Source: Micromonospora sp. WMMD1155
GTDB taxonomy: Bacteria; Actinomycetota; Actinomycetes; Mycobacteriales; Micromonosporaceae
DNA: 64,000 nucleotides
Reading direction: 5' to 3'
Assembly (NCBI RefSeq): GCF_029581275.1
Contig: NZ_CP120742.1
Coordinates: forward strand, 3,890,001 to 3,954,000
In this document: piece by piece, positions 19,563 to 29,053 of the stretch
How the letters are laid out: each line of letters opens with the position of its first letter
Position numbering within the stretch: position 1 is the stretch's first letter
The notes under the pieces: model-generated
Told to the model about the DNA's origin: nothing
What the model saw: only the letters and a program-made list of their open reading frames with translations
The model's database searches: none
Position numbers and translations under genes: made by a program

Positions 19563-21569
19563 ATGGACGAGACGGCACTTCCGGGGCGGCTGCCCGAGCG
19601 GGACCGCCCGTGGGTGATGCGCACCTACGCCGGCCACTCGTCGGCGACCGCGACCAACGCCCTCTTCCGCCGCAACCTGGCGAAGGGGCAGACCGGCCTC
19701 TCGGTCGCCTTCGACCTGCCCACCCAGACCGGGTACGACCCGGACCACGAGTTGGCAGCCGGTGAGGTCGGCCGGGTCGGGGTGCCGGTGGCCCACCTCG
19801 ACGACATGCGGGCGCTGTTCGACGGCATTCCACTCGCCGAGACGAACACCTCGATGACCATCAACGCGCCGGCGATGTGGCTGCTCGCCCTCTACGGGAC
19901 CGTCGGGCTGGAACAGGGCGCCGAGCTGGCCCGCTGCGCGGGCACCACCCAGAACGACATCATCAAGGAGTACCTCTCCCGGGGGACGTACATCTTCCCG
20001 CCGGCGGCCTCCCTGCGGCTGACCGCGGACGTCATCGCCTACACGCTGAGGGCGATGCCGAAGTGGAACCCGGTCAACATCTGCTCGTACCACCTGCAGG
20101 AGGCCGGTGCCACGCCCGTGCAGGAGGTCGGCTTCGCGTTGGCCACCGCGGTCGCCGTGCTCGACGCCGTCCGCGACTCCGGTCAGGTGCCCGCCGAGCG
20201 GATGGGCGACGTCGTGCAGCGAGTGTCGTTCTTCGTCAACGCCGGGGTGCGTTTCGTCGAGGAGATCGCCAAGATGCGCGCGTTCGGCGTGCTCTGGGAC
20301 GAGGTCACCCGGGACCGGTACGGGGTCACGGAGGCCCGGCAACGGCGGTTCCGTTACGGGGTTCAGGTCAACTCGCTCGGTCTCACCGAGGCGCAGCCGG
20401 AGAACAACATCCAGCGCATCGTGCTGGAGATGCTCGGCGTCACGATGTCCCGCGACGCGCGGGCCCGGGCCGTGCAACTGCCCGCCTGGAACGAGGCGCT
20501 CGGTCTGCCCCGCCCCTGGGACCAGCAGTGGTCGCTGCGGATGCAGCAGGTCCTGGCCTACGAGTCGGACCTGCTCGAATACCCCGACCTGTTCGCCGGC
20601 TCGCACGTGATGACCGCACTCGTCGACGAGATCGTCACCGGGGCGCGGGTCGAGCTGGACAAGGTCCTCGAACTGGGCGGCGTCGTCGCGGCCGTGGAGA
20701 CCGGTTACCTCAAGAGCGCGCTCGTCGCCTCGCTGGCCGAGCGCCGCCGCCGGATGGAGTCCGGCGCCGACGTGGTGGTCGGGGTCAACCGCTACGCCGA
20801 GACCGAACCCTCCCCGCTCACCGCCGCCGGAGCCGACGCCGTCGAGCAGGTCGATCCGGCGGTCGGGGCCGCCGCCGTCGACCGCGTACACCGATGGCGT
20901 GCCGATCGGGACGGGGCGGCCGTGGACGCGGCCCTCGCCCGGCTCCGCGCGGACGCCGCGACCACCACCAACCTGATGCCGGCGACCCTGGAGTGCGTGC
21001 GGGCCGGGGTGACCACCGGCGAGTGGGCCGGCGCGCTGCGCCAGGTCTTCGGCGAGTACCGCGCGCCGACCGGCCTGGCCGGCGCCACCGGCAGCGGCGG
21101 CGACCCGGGGCTCGCGGCGGTCCGGGAGCGGGTCACCGCCACAGCCCGTGAGCTGGGCAGCGGTCGGCTGCGGCTGCTGGTCGGCAAACCCGGCCTGGAC
21201 GGGCACTCCAACGGCGCGGAGCAGATCGCGGTACGTGCCCGTGACGCCGGCTTCGAGGTCGTCTACCAGGGCATCCGGCTGACCGCCGGGCAGATCGTCG
21301 CCGCCGCCGTCGAGGAGGACGTCGACCTGGTGGGGCTGTCCGTGCTCTCCGGGTCGCACCTGGCCGCCGTGCCCGCGGTGCTCGACGGTCTGCGCGGCGC
21401 CGGGCGGGCGGACCTGCCCGTCGTCGTGGGCGGCATCATCCCGGCCGCCGACGCGGACACCCTCCGGGCCGCCGGGGTGGCCCGGGTGTTCACCCCGAAG
21501 GACTTCGCCCTCACCGACATCATCGACGACCTGGTCACGGTCATCCGGCGCGCCAACGACCTGCCCTGA
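19563..21569 (+). CDS. ecm: Ethylmalonyl-CoA mutase (MeaA type)
   Basis: 668 residues. Adenosylcobalamin-dependent mutase converting (2R)-ethylmalonyl-CoA to methylsuccinyl-CoA. The N-terminal barrel has RTYAGHSSATATN, SVAFDLPTQTGYD and TTQNDIIKEYLSRGTYIFPP. The C-terminal B12-binding domain has the base-off motif D-G-H-S-N-G (LVGKPGLDGHSNGAEQ) and VGLSVLSGSH. Length and single-chain layout match Streptomyces MeaA rather than the larger two-subunit methylmalonyl-CoA mutase. MeaB, an epimerase and Ccr are encoded elsewhere in the window. Start ATG 6 bp after a -10 box. Followed by palindromic repeat copy 2. Confidence 0.93.
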   Translation: MDETALPGRLPERDRPWVMRTYAGHSSATATNALFRRNLAKGQTGLSVAFDLPTQTGYDPDHELAAGEVGRVGVPVAHLDDMRALFDGIPLAETNTSMTINAPAMWLLALYGTVGLEQGAELARCAGTTQNDIIKEYLSRGTYIFPPAASLRLTADVIAYTLRAMPKWNPVNICSYHLQEAGATPVQEVGFALATAVAVLDAVRDSGQVPAERMGDVVQRVSFFVNAGVRFVEEIAKMRAFGVLWDEVTRDRYGVTEARQRRFRYGVQVNSLGLTEAQPENNIQRIVLEMLGVTMSRDARARAVQLPAWNEALGLPRPWDQQWSLRMQQVLAYESDLLEYPDLFAGSHVMTALVDEIVTGARVELDKVLELGGVVAAVETGYLKSALVASLAERRRRMESGADVVVGVNRYAETEPSPLTAAGADAVEQVDPAVGAAAVDRVHRWRADRDGAAVDAALARLRADAATTTNLMPATLECVRAGVTTGEWAGALRQVFGEYRAPTGLAGATGSGGDPGLAAVRERVTATARELGSGRLRLLVGKPGLDGHSNGAEQIAVRARDAGFEVVYQGIRLTAGQIVAAAVEEDVDLVGLSVLSGSHLAAVPAVLDGLRGAGRADLPVVVGGIIPAADADTLRAAGVARVFTPKDFALTDIIDDLVTVIRRANDLP

Positions 21570-21585
21570 CCCACCCAGACCCGGG

Positions 21586-21664
21586 CTGATCGACTCGACT
21601 TTCAGGAAACCGCGGTGTCCCGAGATCGGGGACACCGCGGTTTACACGAACCCGAGTCGATCAG
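21586..21664. repeat. 75-bp palindromic element, copy 2
   Basis: Outer arms CTGATCGACTCG / CGAGTCGATCAG; inner arms AAACCGCGGTGTCCC and its complement around a short loop. Exactly 75 bp from GATC to GATC. It lies between the convergent mutase and DUF4126 genes, 16 bp after one stop and 3 bp from the other. Confidence 0.88.
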
Positions 21665-21667
21665 GGG

Positions 21668-22285
21668 TCAGACGCGGAACCCGGCGGCGCGGGCCGCCTC
21701 TCGTTCACGGCGTCGCTCGGAGCGCCGACGGAACAACCAGTAGACGAAGAACAGCAGGCCGACCAGGAAGACGAGCACCAGCACCGGCAGGATGACCGCG
21801 ACGAGGGAGACCACCACGCTCGTCGCGTCCTCTGCGGTGCTGGCGACCGGAGCGCCGAAACCGGCGGTGGTCGCGTTGATGACCGGCCGCGCCGCGGACT
21901 TGAGCAGGTGCACGCCCAACGCCAGCAGCACACCGGTGACGACCGGCACCCACTGGTGGGTCGAGAAGAAACTTCCCGGGTCGCTGACCGTCACCGTCTC
22001 GGACGAGGAACCGGCACCGAAGGCCAGGCCACCCGCCGTCGGTCGGACCACCGTCTGCACCACGTCGTTGATGTGGTCGACGACGGGCACCTTGTCCGCC
22101 ACCATCTCGACGGCGAGCAGGGCGGCCATGATGACGATGACCCAGCCGTTGCCGAGCCAGGTCCAGCCGCTGGGCAGGTCGATCAGGTCGGTGTAGCGGC
22201 CGAGGAGACCGAGGACGAGCAGGGGTATGTAGGCGTTCAGCCCTGCCGAGGCGGCGAGGCCGGTGCCGGTGAGAACTTCGAACAC
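21668..22285 (-). CDS. DUF4126 domain membrane protein
   Basis: 205 residues with about five membrane helices. The N-terminal block [27 protein letters not shown] is characteristic of DUF4126, a family of unknown function common in actinobacteria. The C-terminus is basic ([16 protein letters not shown]) and presumably cytoplasmic. It starts with GTG at 22285; a weak -10-like GATGCT lies 6 bp upstream. Divergent from nucS. Confidence 0.82.
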   Translation of the reverse strand: MFEVLTGTGLAASAGLNAYIPLLVLGLLGRYTDLIDLPSGWTWLGNGWVIVIMAALLAVEMVADKVPVVDHINDVVQTVVRPTAGGLAFGAGSSSETVTVSDPGSFFSTHQWVPVVTGVLLALGVHLLKSAARPVINATTAGFGAPVASTAEDATSVVVSLVAVILPVLVLVFLVGLLFFVYWLFRRRSERRREREAARAAGFRV

Positions 22286-22344
22286 GGACTCAGCATCGCA
22301 TCGACGCGCCAGTGCCGCTCGCTGGTGGCCGGCGGGTGCTCGGC

Positions 22345-22350
22345 TACCCT
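22345..22350 (+). promoter_or_regulatory. -10 box of nucS (leaderless)
   Basis: TACCCT followed by 6 bp and GTG. The encoded protein then begins exactly at the conserved [13 protein letters not shown]-terminus of NucS. Confidence 0.55.
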
Positions 22351-22356
22351 CGTCGG

Positions 22357-23016
22357 GTGCGGTTGGTCATTGCGAAGTGCTCGGTGGACTACGTCGGACG
22401 GCTCTCGGCTCACCTGCCGCCGGCCACCCGGTTGCTGATGGTGAAGGCGGACGGGTCGGTGTCGATCCATGCCGACGACCGGGCGTACAAGCCGTTGAAC
22501 TGGATGAGCCCGCCGTGCCGGTTGGAGGAGGCCCCCGGTGTGTGGCGGGTGGTCAACAAGGCCGGTGAGGAGTTGCGGATCACCCTGGAGGAGATCTTCC
22601 AGGACACCTCGTACGAGCTGGGTGTGGACCCGGGTCTGCGCAAGGACGGGGTGGAGGCGCACCTGCAGGAGTTGTTGGCCGCCAACCCGGAGGTGCTGGG
22701 GGAGGGGTTCACGCTGGTCCGCCGGGAGTACATGACGGCGATCGGCCCGGTCGACCTGCTGTGCCGGGACGCCGACTCCGGCTCGGTCGCCGTCGAGGTC
22801 AAGCGGCGCGGCGACATCGACGGCGTGGAGCAGTTGACCCGCTATCTCGAGTTGATGAACCGTGACCCGCTGCTCAGCCCGGTCGCCGGGGTCTTCGCCG
22901 CTCAGGAGATCAAGCCGCAGGCCCGGGTTCTCGCCACCGACCGGGGAATCCGGTGCGTGGTCGTGGACTACGACAAGCTGCGGGGCATCGAGAAGGACGA
23001 GCTGACGCTCTTCTGA
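22357..23016 (+). CDS. nucS: Mismatch-specific endonuclease NucS (EndoMS)
   Basis: 219 residues. Cuts mismatched DNA in the non-canonical mismatch-repair pathway that replaces MutS/MutL in actinobacteria. The N-terminal DNA-binding/dimerisation domain begins [16 protein letters not shown]. The C-terminal RecB-like nuclease domain has GPVDLLCRD and VEVKRRG, supplying the D...ExK metal site. The last residues, DELTLF, resemble the C-terminal beta-clamp binding peptide known for NucS. I trimmed the start to GTG 22357 because it coincides with the family N-terminus and the -10 box spacing. Confidence 0.95.
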   Translation: MRLVIAKCSVDYVGRLSAHLPPATRLLMVKADGSVSIHADDRAYKPLNWMSPPCRLEEAPGVWRVVNKAGEELRITLEEIFQDTSYELGVDPGLRKDGVEAHLQELLAANPEVLGEGFTLVRREYMTAIGPVDLLCRDADSGSVAVEVKRRGDIDGVEQLTRYLELMNRDPLLSPVAGVFAAQEIKPQARVLATDRGIRCVVVDYDKLRGIEKDELTLF

Positions 23017-23024
23017 GCCGCCGC

Positions 23025-23684
23025 TCAGCTTCCGGTACGCACCGCGATCAGCGACTTGGGCAGGCCGAAGACCCGCTCGACGAGCATCGTCGAGTCGGGG
23101 AAGTAGTGGCGCATCTGCGATCGGTCCAGCAACTCGGTCCAGAGCACCTGGTGGATGGCGGCGTCGTGGCTGCGGGTCGGCTTGTGCCCCAGGGGCCAAC
23201 GGCGGGCGAGCGCGGTGCGCAGTCGGACCGGCAGGAACTGCATCCCCGGCGCGATCCAGTGTGGCTCGATGGGGAAGTAACGGTACGGCGTCTGCACCCA
23301 ATGCCGGTCGGCCAGCGAGCGGACGGCGGCGGCGAAGCGCAACCGGCGTTCGTGCCCGCCCACGTGTTCCAGCACCGAGTTCGAGAAGACCAGGTCGAAG
23401 GCACCCTTGGCGAGGTGCTCCGGCAGGTCGCAGGCGTCGGCCTGCTCGACGTGGGCCCATTCCGGGACGACCGACGGGGGTTGTTCCAGGTTGACGACCG
23501 TCACCCGGGCCGGGCGGACGGTGGCGCGGTGCCAGGTGCCGAGCCGGCCGCCGAGATCGACGACGTGCATGTCACCGAGGTCGGGGAAGGTGCGGGCCAG
23601 CCAGTCCGAGCGGTGCCGACGCCGACGGGCGCTCCACGACTGGTCACTGTCGACAAGGCGGTAACGCAATCGATTGGGGCCCAT
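23025..23684 (-). CDS. Class I SAM-dependent methyltransferase
   Basis: 219 residues with a methyltransferase core: motif I VVDLGGRLGTWHRA (residues about 42-55), acidic loop VVNLEQ, and the motif IV region FDLVFSNSVLEHVGG. The second half (HWVQTPYRYFPIEPHWIAPG) resembles methyltransferases acting in glycan or secondary-metabolite contexts, but the substrate is unknown. ATG at 23684 lies 7 bp after TACATT, so a leaderless mRNA is likely. It ends 8 bp from the nucS stop (convergent). Confidence 0.82.
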   Translation of the reverse strand: MGPNRLRYRLVDSDQSWSARRRRHRSDWLARTFPDLGDMHVVDLGGRLGTWHRATVRPARVTVVNLEQPPSVVPEWAHVEQADACDLPEHLAKGAFDLVFSNSVLEHVGGHERRLRFAAAVRSLADRHWVQTPYRYFPIEPHWIAPGMQFLPVRLRTALARRWPLGHKPTRSHDAAIHQVLWTELLDRSQMRHYFPDSTMLVERVFGLPKSLIAVRTGS

Positions 23685-23732
23685 TTAACGTAATGTACCG
23701 CTGCGACCACGGCTCATAAACATGTGGATACG

Positions 23733-23753
23733 CCGATCTTTGGTGAAGATCGG
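23733..23753 (-). terminator. Hairpin between the aldehyde dehydrogenase and methyltransferase genes
   Basis: CCGATCTT-TGGTG-AAGATCGG, an 8-bp perfect stem just after the aldehyde dehydrogenase stop (minus strand), in a locally AT-richer stretch. Confidence 0.5.
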
Positions 23754-23764
23754 TTATCCGACAC

Positions 23765-25261
23765 TCACCTGCCGTACATCACCTTGATCGCCTTGACGAG
23801 CCGGGTCATGTCGGTGGGCGTCCGTTCGAAGGTCATCGACGGCAGCAGTGACCGGGCGCGACGCCGCGTGATCGCCTTGGCCCGGCCGAACTCGCGCAGC
23901 CCGTCCTCACCGTGGATCCGCCCGAAGCCGGAGTCACCCACCCCACCGAACGGCAGTGTCGACATGCCGGCGAAGGTGAGGGTGGAGTTGACCGAGGCCA
24001 TTCCGGAGCGCAGCCGCCGCGCGATGGCCACCGCGCGCCGTCGGCCGAAGACCGAACCGCCAAGGCCGTACGGCAGGGCGTTGGCCCGCGTGACGGCCTC
24101 GTCGGCGTCCCGGACCCGGCTGATGGTCACTGTGGGGCCGAACGTCTCCTCCTGGACGGCTGCCGACTCCTCCGGTACGTCCACCAGCACGGTCGGGTGG
24201 ACGTACGGCGGCTGCACCGCGGTCGGCCCGCCGAGCACGGCCCGCCCGCCGGAGGCGACTGCGGCGTCGATGTGCCGGCGGATCACGTCGATCTGTCTCG
24301 GCATGGTGATCGGGCCGATGTCGGCACCCTCCGGGCCGACGGTCAGCCGACCGGCACGGGCCACCACCTTGTCGACGAAGGCGTCGAAGACGGAGTCGAC
24401 CGCGTACACCCGCTCGATGCCGATGCAGGTCTGCCCCGCGTTGGTCATGCCGCCCCAGACGCACGCCTCGGCGGCGGCGTCCAGGTCGGCGTCGCTGTCG
24501 ACGATCATGGCGTCCTTGCCGCCGCCCTCGATCAGCACCGGGGTCAGCGTCTCGGCGCAGGCGGCCATGACCTTCCGGGCGGTGGCGGTGGACCCGGTGA
24601 AGGCCAGCTTGTCGACCCCGGAGCGGCACAGTGCGGCGCCGACGTCGCCCAGGCCGTGTACGGCGGTGAACACCTGATGCTCGGGCACCACCTCGGCGAA
24701 GCCGTCCACCAGCCACTGGCCGACGACGGGCGTGTACTCGCTCGGCTTGAGCACCACGGCGTTGCCGGCCGCCAGGGCGTACGCGGCGGAGCCGATCGGC
24801 GTGAAGACCGGATAGTTCCACGGCCCGATGACGCCGACCACGCCGTGCGGCTGGTATTCGAGGTGCCCGGAGAACTCGGCGAGGATGAGCCGGGACCGCA
24901 CCCGGCGTGGGCCGAGCACGCGCCCGGCGTTGCGGGCTGCCCAGTCGATGTGCTCGATCGCGGTGACGATCTCGACGATCGCGTCGTCGACCGGCTTGCC
25001 GCCCTCGGTGTGCACCAATTCGGCCAACTGCTCGATCCGTTTCGCGAGCAGGGCACGCCACCGCAGCAGCCGGTCGCGGCGGCCGGTGAAGCCGAGCCCG
25101 GCCCACCACTCGCCGGCGACGCGGGCGCGGGCGACGGCCTCGCGCACGTCGGCGTCGGTGGCGACGGGGAGGCGGCCGGCCTCGACGCCGGTGGCCGGGC
25201 TGGTCGACACCAGTCGGCCCGCCTCGATGATCGGGATGCCGGGGACATGCACAGCCGTCAT
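23765..25261 (-). CDS. Aldehyde dehydrogenase family protein (succinate-semialdehyde dehydrogenase-like)
   Basis: 498 residues. Oxidises an aldehyde to the acid with NAD(P)+. Conserved features: GVVGVIGPWNYPVFTP, KPSEYTP, the FTGST turn, the LIEGGGKD region containing the general-base Glu, and NAGQTCIGIERVY with the catalytic Cys. The C-terminus continues about 30 residues past the usual end with an Arg-rich tail. The closest general type is GabD2-like actinobacterial enzymes, but substrate assignment is not safe. The ATG at 25261 follows TAGACT by 6 bp (leaderless). Confidence 0.88.
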   Translation of the reverse strand: MTAVHVPGIPIIEAGRLVSTSPATGVEAGRLPVATDADVREAVARARVAGEWWAGLGFTGRRDRLLRWRALLAKRIEQLAELVHTEGGKPVDDAIVEIVTAIEHIDWAARNAGRVLGPRRVRSRLILAEFSGHLEYQPHGVVGVIGPWNYPVFTPIGSAAYALAAGNAVVLKPSEYTPVVGQWLVDGFAEVVPEHQVFTAVHGLGDVGAALCRSGVDKLAFTGSTATARKVMAACAETLTPVLIEGGGKDAMIVDSDADLDAAAEACVWGGMTNAGQTCIGIERVYAVDSVFDAFVDKVVARAGRLTVGPEGADIGPITMPRQIDVIRRHIDAAVASGGRAVLGGPTAVQPPYVHPTVLVDVPEESAAVQEETFGPTVTISRVRDADEAVTRANALPYGLGGSVFGRRRAVAIARRLRSGMASVNSTLTFAGMSTLPFGGVGDSGFGRIHGEDGLREFGRAKAITRRRARSLLPSMTFERTPTDMTRLVKAIKVMYGR

Positions 25262-25516
25262 GGCGGAAGTCTAGACCCGAAAATTACTCGCGGGTAGCTC
25301 GGCGATCCGGGGTGCCGCGCCGGGCGTCCCACCACCCCGGCCGATCGTTGATCAGTGCAGGTCAGGACAGTGATGTCGAAAGCCCCCGCCCGAATCGTCG
25401 AACGGCAGGTGGCCGGGAGGTGACGAGAGGCTGACCGGCCGGTCGGTATTGACGATTACCGTCTGGTGGCAGGCTGACGCGCGGAGTGACGGTGTGGGGT
25501 GGAGGGCTGACTGTCC
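25262..25516. other. Intergenic region between divergent aldehyde dehydrogenase and FHA genes
   Basis: 255 bp. On the minus side it holds the -10 box TAGACT (25268-25273) of the dehydrogenase gene. On the plus side a TTGACG (25449-25454) and a GGTGGAGGG RBS (about 25497-25506) precede the FHA gene. I see no ORF, RNA gene or repeat. Confidence 0.5.
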
Positions 25517-25933
25517 ATGGAGGAACATCCGGAACTGATGCCGCTGTTGACGGTTGCCGGTGGGCCGATGCGCGGAGCGAGCTTTCGAGTGCGAACCGAA
25601 CGGCAGGTGATCGGCCGGGCGCCGACCGGGCAGGTGGTCATCAACGATCCGCACCTGAGCCGCCGCCACGCCGAGGTGTGGCTGACGCCGGAGGGCCTGT
25701 CCCTGCGGGACCTCGGCTCGACCAACGGCACCTGGCTCAACGATCGCCGGATCACAGAGGTGGAGCTGCTCGCCGACGGCGACGTGATCCGGCTCGGCCG
25801 GACCGAGCTGCGGCTGTTCGACCCCGGGGTGGCGCTCACCGATCCGGTGGGCCTCAGCTTCGGCCCGTCCCGCCGCGACGTCCGACCGACACTGCCGCTG
25901 CCGTTGGCGACGCCGCCCGGCACGCGACGGTGA
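25517..25933 (+). CDS. FHA domain protein
   Basis: 138 residues, essentially one forkhead-associated phosphothreonine-binding domain. It shows the core GRAPTGQVVINDPHLSRRHAEV, then DLGSTNGTWLN and GDVIRLGRTELR. The conserved Arg (GR), Ser-Arg-His and Asn (STNG) ligand-contacting residues are present. A short Pro/Arg tail (about 118-138) follows. Such stand-alone FHA proteins usually bind Ser/Thr-kinase substrates; no kinase gene is adjacent. Start at ATG 25517 shortly after GGAGGG. Confidence 0.88.
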   Translation: MEEHPELMPLLTVAGGPMRGASFRVRTERQVIGRAPTGQVVINDPHLSRRHAEVWLTPEGLSLRDLGSTNGTWLNDRRITEVELLADGDVIRLGRTELRLFDPGVALTDPVGLSFGPSRRDVRPTLPLPLATPPGTRR

Positions 25934-26005
25934 GGGCGGCCCACACTCGGGCCGCTCCCCGGATGGTGACCGGGCACCTGGACCGTCGCGGTCGGGCGTG
26001 GCAGC

Positions 26006-27076
26006 ATGCCGCGGATGGAGACCGAGCACCGGACCGTCACGGCGAACGGCATCACCCAGTCGGTACGCGTGGCCGGCCCGGCCGACGGCACCCCGGTGCT
26101 GCTGATTCACGGCAACTGCTCGTCCGCGCTGTTCTGGGAGCCGCTGGTCCGGCGTCTGCCGCCGACGCTGCGGGTGGTCGCCCCCGACCTGCGCGGGTAC
26201 GGCGACACCGAGACGGCCCCGGTGGACGCCACCCGAGGGCTTGCTGACTTCGCCGACGACGTGGCGGCCCTGCTGGACGACCCGATGCTCTTCGAGGCCG
26301 ACGCCCGCCCGGTGGTGGTCGGGCACTCCCTCGGGGGCGGGGTCGCGATGCGCCTGCTGGTCGACCACCCGCACCGGGTGAGCGCCCTGCTCCTCGCGGC
26401 GCCGGTCTCCCCGTACGGCTTCGGCGGCACCCGTGACCTGACCGGCACACCGACCACCCCGGACTTCGCCGGCACCGGCGCCGGCACCGCGAACCCCGAT
26501 TTCGTCGCCCGGCTCGCGTCCGGCGACCGGAGCGCGGACGCCCCGGCCAGCCCGCGCGCCGTGCTGCGAGCCATCTATGTGGCCGATCCCGCCTCCCTCG
26601 GCACCGACGAGGACCTCCTGCTGGACACCGTGCTCTCCACCGCCACCGGGGACGACAACTACCCGGGCACGGCGGTGCCCTCGGAGAACTGGCCCGGCAC
26701 CGCACCGGGGGAGCGCGGTGTGCTCAACGCGCTCGCGCCGACCTGGTTCCAGCTCGCCGACGAGCTGGTGGCCGTCGCCGAGAAACCTCCGGTCACCTGG
26801 GTACGCGGGGACGCCGACGTCATCGTCTCGGACACCTCGCTGTTCGACCTGGCGTACCTGGGTTCGCTGGGTGTGGTGCCCGGCTGGCCGGGTGAGGAGG
26901 AATGTCCACCCCAGCCGATGATCGGCCAGACCCGTGCGGTGCTGGACCGGTACGCGGCGGCCGGCGGCGCGTACCACGAGGTGGTGTTGCCCGGCTGTGG
27001 TCACAGCCCGCACCTGGAGCGTCCGATGGAGTTCGTCGCGGAGCTGCTGGCCCTGACCACGGTGCCCGCCGCCTAG
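26006..27076 (+). CDS. Alpha/beta hydrolase
   Basis: 356 residues (353 if the ATG at 26015 is used). The oxyanion region is LLIHGNCSS, the nucleophile elbow GHSLGGG, and the catalytic His lies in GCGHSPHLERP near the C-terminus. The long lid (about residues 145-240, with many Asp/Thr/Gly) separates the nucleophile from the C-terminal acid. Substrate unknown. 72 bp after the FHA gene on the same strand. No convincing RBS for either ATG. Confidence 0.85.
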   Translation: MPRMETEHRTVTANGITQSVRVAGPADGTPVLLIHGNCSSALFWEPLVRRLPPTLRVVAPDLRGYGDTETAPVDATRGLADFADDVAALLDDPMLFEADARPVVVGHSLGGGVAMRLLVDHPHRVSALLLAAPVSPYGFGGTRDLTGTPTTPDFAGTGAGTANPDFVARLASGDRSADAPASPRAVLRAIYVADPASLGTDEDLLLDTVLSTATGDDNYPGTAVPSENWPGTAPGERGVLNALAPTWFQLADELVAVAEKPPVTWVRGDADVIVSDTSLFDLAYLGSLGVVPGWPGEEECPPQPMIGQTRAVLDRYAAAGGAYHEVVLPGCGHSPHLERPMEFVAELLALTTVPAA

Positions 27077-27178
27077 CGGCCACAGTGCCCGCTCCCTGAC
27101 GGTCGCGGCGTCGTGGGTGAAATATGCCACGGCGTCTCGACAACCGAGCGTCACGTGGCAGACTCGCGCGCATAACCT

Positions 27179-27209
27179 TAGCGGCCGTTCAGTGGCCGTG
27201 CGGAGTCTC
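27179..27209 (+). promoter_or_regulatory. Shared operator plus -10 box of the fused 3-hydroxyacyl-CoA dehydrogenase gene
   Basis: TTAGCGGCCGTTCA (27179-27192) matches the shared acyl-CoA operator; GAGTCT (27204-27209), a -10-like box, follows after 11 bp, the same spacing as at 16762 and 45133. Confidence 0.55.
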
Positions 27210-27223
27210 CGGGGAGGCCGGTC

Positions 27224-29014
27224 GTGGCGCGCGATTTCAGCACCGTGGGCGTGGTGGGGCTGGGCACCATGGGTGCCGGCATCGTGGAGGTCTTCGCCCG
27301 CAACGGCATCGACGTCGTGGCCGTGGAGATCTCCGAGCCCGCGCTGGAACGCGGTCGGGCCACCCTCACCGGCTCCACCGACCGTGCCGTCGCCAAGGGC
27401 AAGCTCGCCGCGGCGGACCGCGACGCCCTGCACGAGCGGGTGCACTTCGCGGTCGGGCTGGACGCGCTGCACTCCGTCGACCTGGTCATCGAGGCGGTGC
27501 CCGAGCACCTGGACCTCAAGCAGCGGATCTTCGCGGAGCTGGACCGGGTCTGCCGACCGGAGACCATCCTCGCCACCAACACCTCGTCGCTGAGCGTCAC
27601 CGAGATCTCGGTGGCCACCAGCCGGCCCAACCAGGTCATCGGCATCCACTTCTTCAACCCGGCGCCGGTGATGAAGCTGGTCGAGGTGGTCCGCACGGTC
27701 GTCACCTCGCCCGAGGTGGTCGCCGACGTCGAGGCGCTCTGCACCCGGCTCGGCAAGGTCGACGTCACCATCAACGACCGGGCCGGCTTCATCGCCAACG
27801 CCTTGCTCTTCGGCTACCTCAACCACGCGGTGGGCATGTTCGAGTCGCACTACGCGACGCGGGAGGACATCGACGCCGCCATGAAGCTCGGCTGCGGCCT
27901 GCCGATGGGCCCGCTGGCGCTGATGGACCTGATCGGCCTGGACACCGCGTACGAGATCCTGGACACCATGTACCGGCGCGGTGGGCGCGACCGCCGGCAC
28001 GCCCCGGTGCCGCTGCTGAAGCAGATGGTCACGGCGGGACTGCTCGGCCGTAAGTCCGGTCGGGGCTTCTACACCTACGAGCGGCCCGGTTCGCCGAAGG
28101 TCGTACCCGACGAGACGACGCCGCCGGCCACGGAGGCCGCGCTCGCCGACGGGGCTCGCGCCATCGCGAAGGTGGGCATCGTGGGTTCCGGCACGATGGC
28201 CACCGGGATCATCGAGGTGTTCGCGAAGGCCGGCTACGAGGTCGTCTCGGTGACCCGGGGTGCGGAGAAATCCGCGACGGTGTGCGAGGCGGTGAAGACC
28301 TCGCTGAACAAGGGAGTGGTCCGGGGCAGGCTCGCCGAGGCCGACCGGGACGCCGCGCTCGGCCGGATCACCTGGTCGGCCACCCTCGACCACCTCGCCG
28401 ACGTCGACCTGGTGGTCGAGGCGGTCGTCGAGGAGCTGAGCGTCAAGAAGGCCCTCTTCGCCAGCCTCGACGAGATCTGCAAGCCGGGCGTGGTGCTGGC
28501 CACCACCACCTCGTCGCTGCCGGTGATCGACGTGGCGATGGCCACCCACCGGCCGGCCGACGTGGTGGGGCTGCACTTCTTCAACCCGGCGCCGGTCATG
28601 CCGCTGGTCGAGGTGGTCCGCACCATCCGTACCTCGCCGGAGGCCACCGCCACCGCCCGGGCGGTGTGCGCCACCCTCGGCAAGACCGGCGTGGTCTGCG
28701 GCGACCGGTCCGGGTTCATCGTCAACGCGCTGCTCTTCCCGTACCTGAACGACGCGGTGAAGATGCTGGAGGCCAGCTACTCGACGGCCGACGACATCGA
28801 CCACGCGATGAAGCTCGGTTGCGGCTACCCGATGGGCCCGTTCGAGCTGCTCGACGTGGTCGGCCTGGACGTCTCGCTGGCCATCCAGCGGGAGCTGTAC
28901 CTGGAGTTGCGCGAGCCCGGCTTCGCGCCCGCGCCGCTGTTGGAACACCTGGTCACCGCCGGCTACCTGGGCCGCAAGACCCGCCGCGGCTTCCGCGACC
29001 ACTCGCACCGCTGA
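27224..29014 (+). CDS. Tandem-fused 3-hydroxyacyl-CoA dehydrogenase
   Basis: 596 residues made of two complete homologous dehydrogenase units: about 1-285 and 310-596, joined by a Pro/Thr-rich linker. Both have a Rossmann motif (GLGTMGAGIVEVFA and GSGTMATGIIEVFA), the catalytic His (IGIHFFNPAPVM and VGLHFFNPAPVM) and the GRKSGRGFYTYE/GRKTRRGFRDH end, so both look active. Such double-unit proteins occur in other actinobacteria and differ from the hydratase-dehydrogenase fusions of classical FadB. GTG start after GGGGAGG. Its promoter carries the operator shared with the ethylmalonyl-CoA pathway genes. Confidence 0.92.
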   Translation: MARDFSTVGVVGLGTMGAGIVEVFARNGIDVVAVEISEPALERGRATLTGSTDRAVAKGKLAAADRDALHERVHFAVGLDALHSVDLVIEAVPEHLDLKQRIFAELDRVCRPETILATNTSSLSVTEISVATSRPNQVIGIHFFNPAPVMKLVEVVRTVVTSPEVVADVEALCTRLGKVDVTINDRAGFIANALLFGYLNHAVGMFESHYATREDIDAAMKLGCGLPMGPLALMDLIGLDTAYEILDTMYRRGGRDRRHAPVPLLKQMVTAGLLGRKSGRGFYTYERPGSPKVVPDETTPPATEAALADGARAIAKVGIVGSGTMATGIIEVFAKAGYEVVSVTRGAEKSATVCEAVKTSLNKGVVRGRLAEADRDAALGRITWSATLDHLADVDLVVEAVVEELSVKKALFASLDEICKPGVVLATTTSSLPVIDVAMATHRPADVVGLHFFNPAPVMPLVEVVRTIRTSPEATATARAVCATLGKTGVVCGDRSGFIVNALLFPYLNDAVKMLEASYSTADDIDHAMKLGCGYPMGPFELLDVVGLDVSLAIQRELYLELREPGFAPAPLLEHLVTAGYLGRKTRRGFRDHSHR

Positions 29015-29053
29015 CGGGTCAACGCCGGAGGGTGCCGACGGCGTCTGCAAGGT

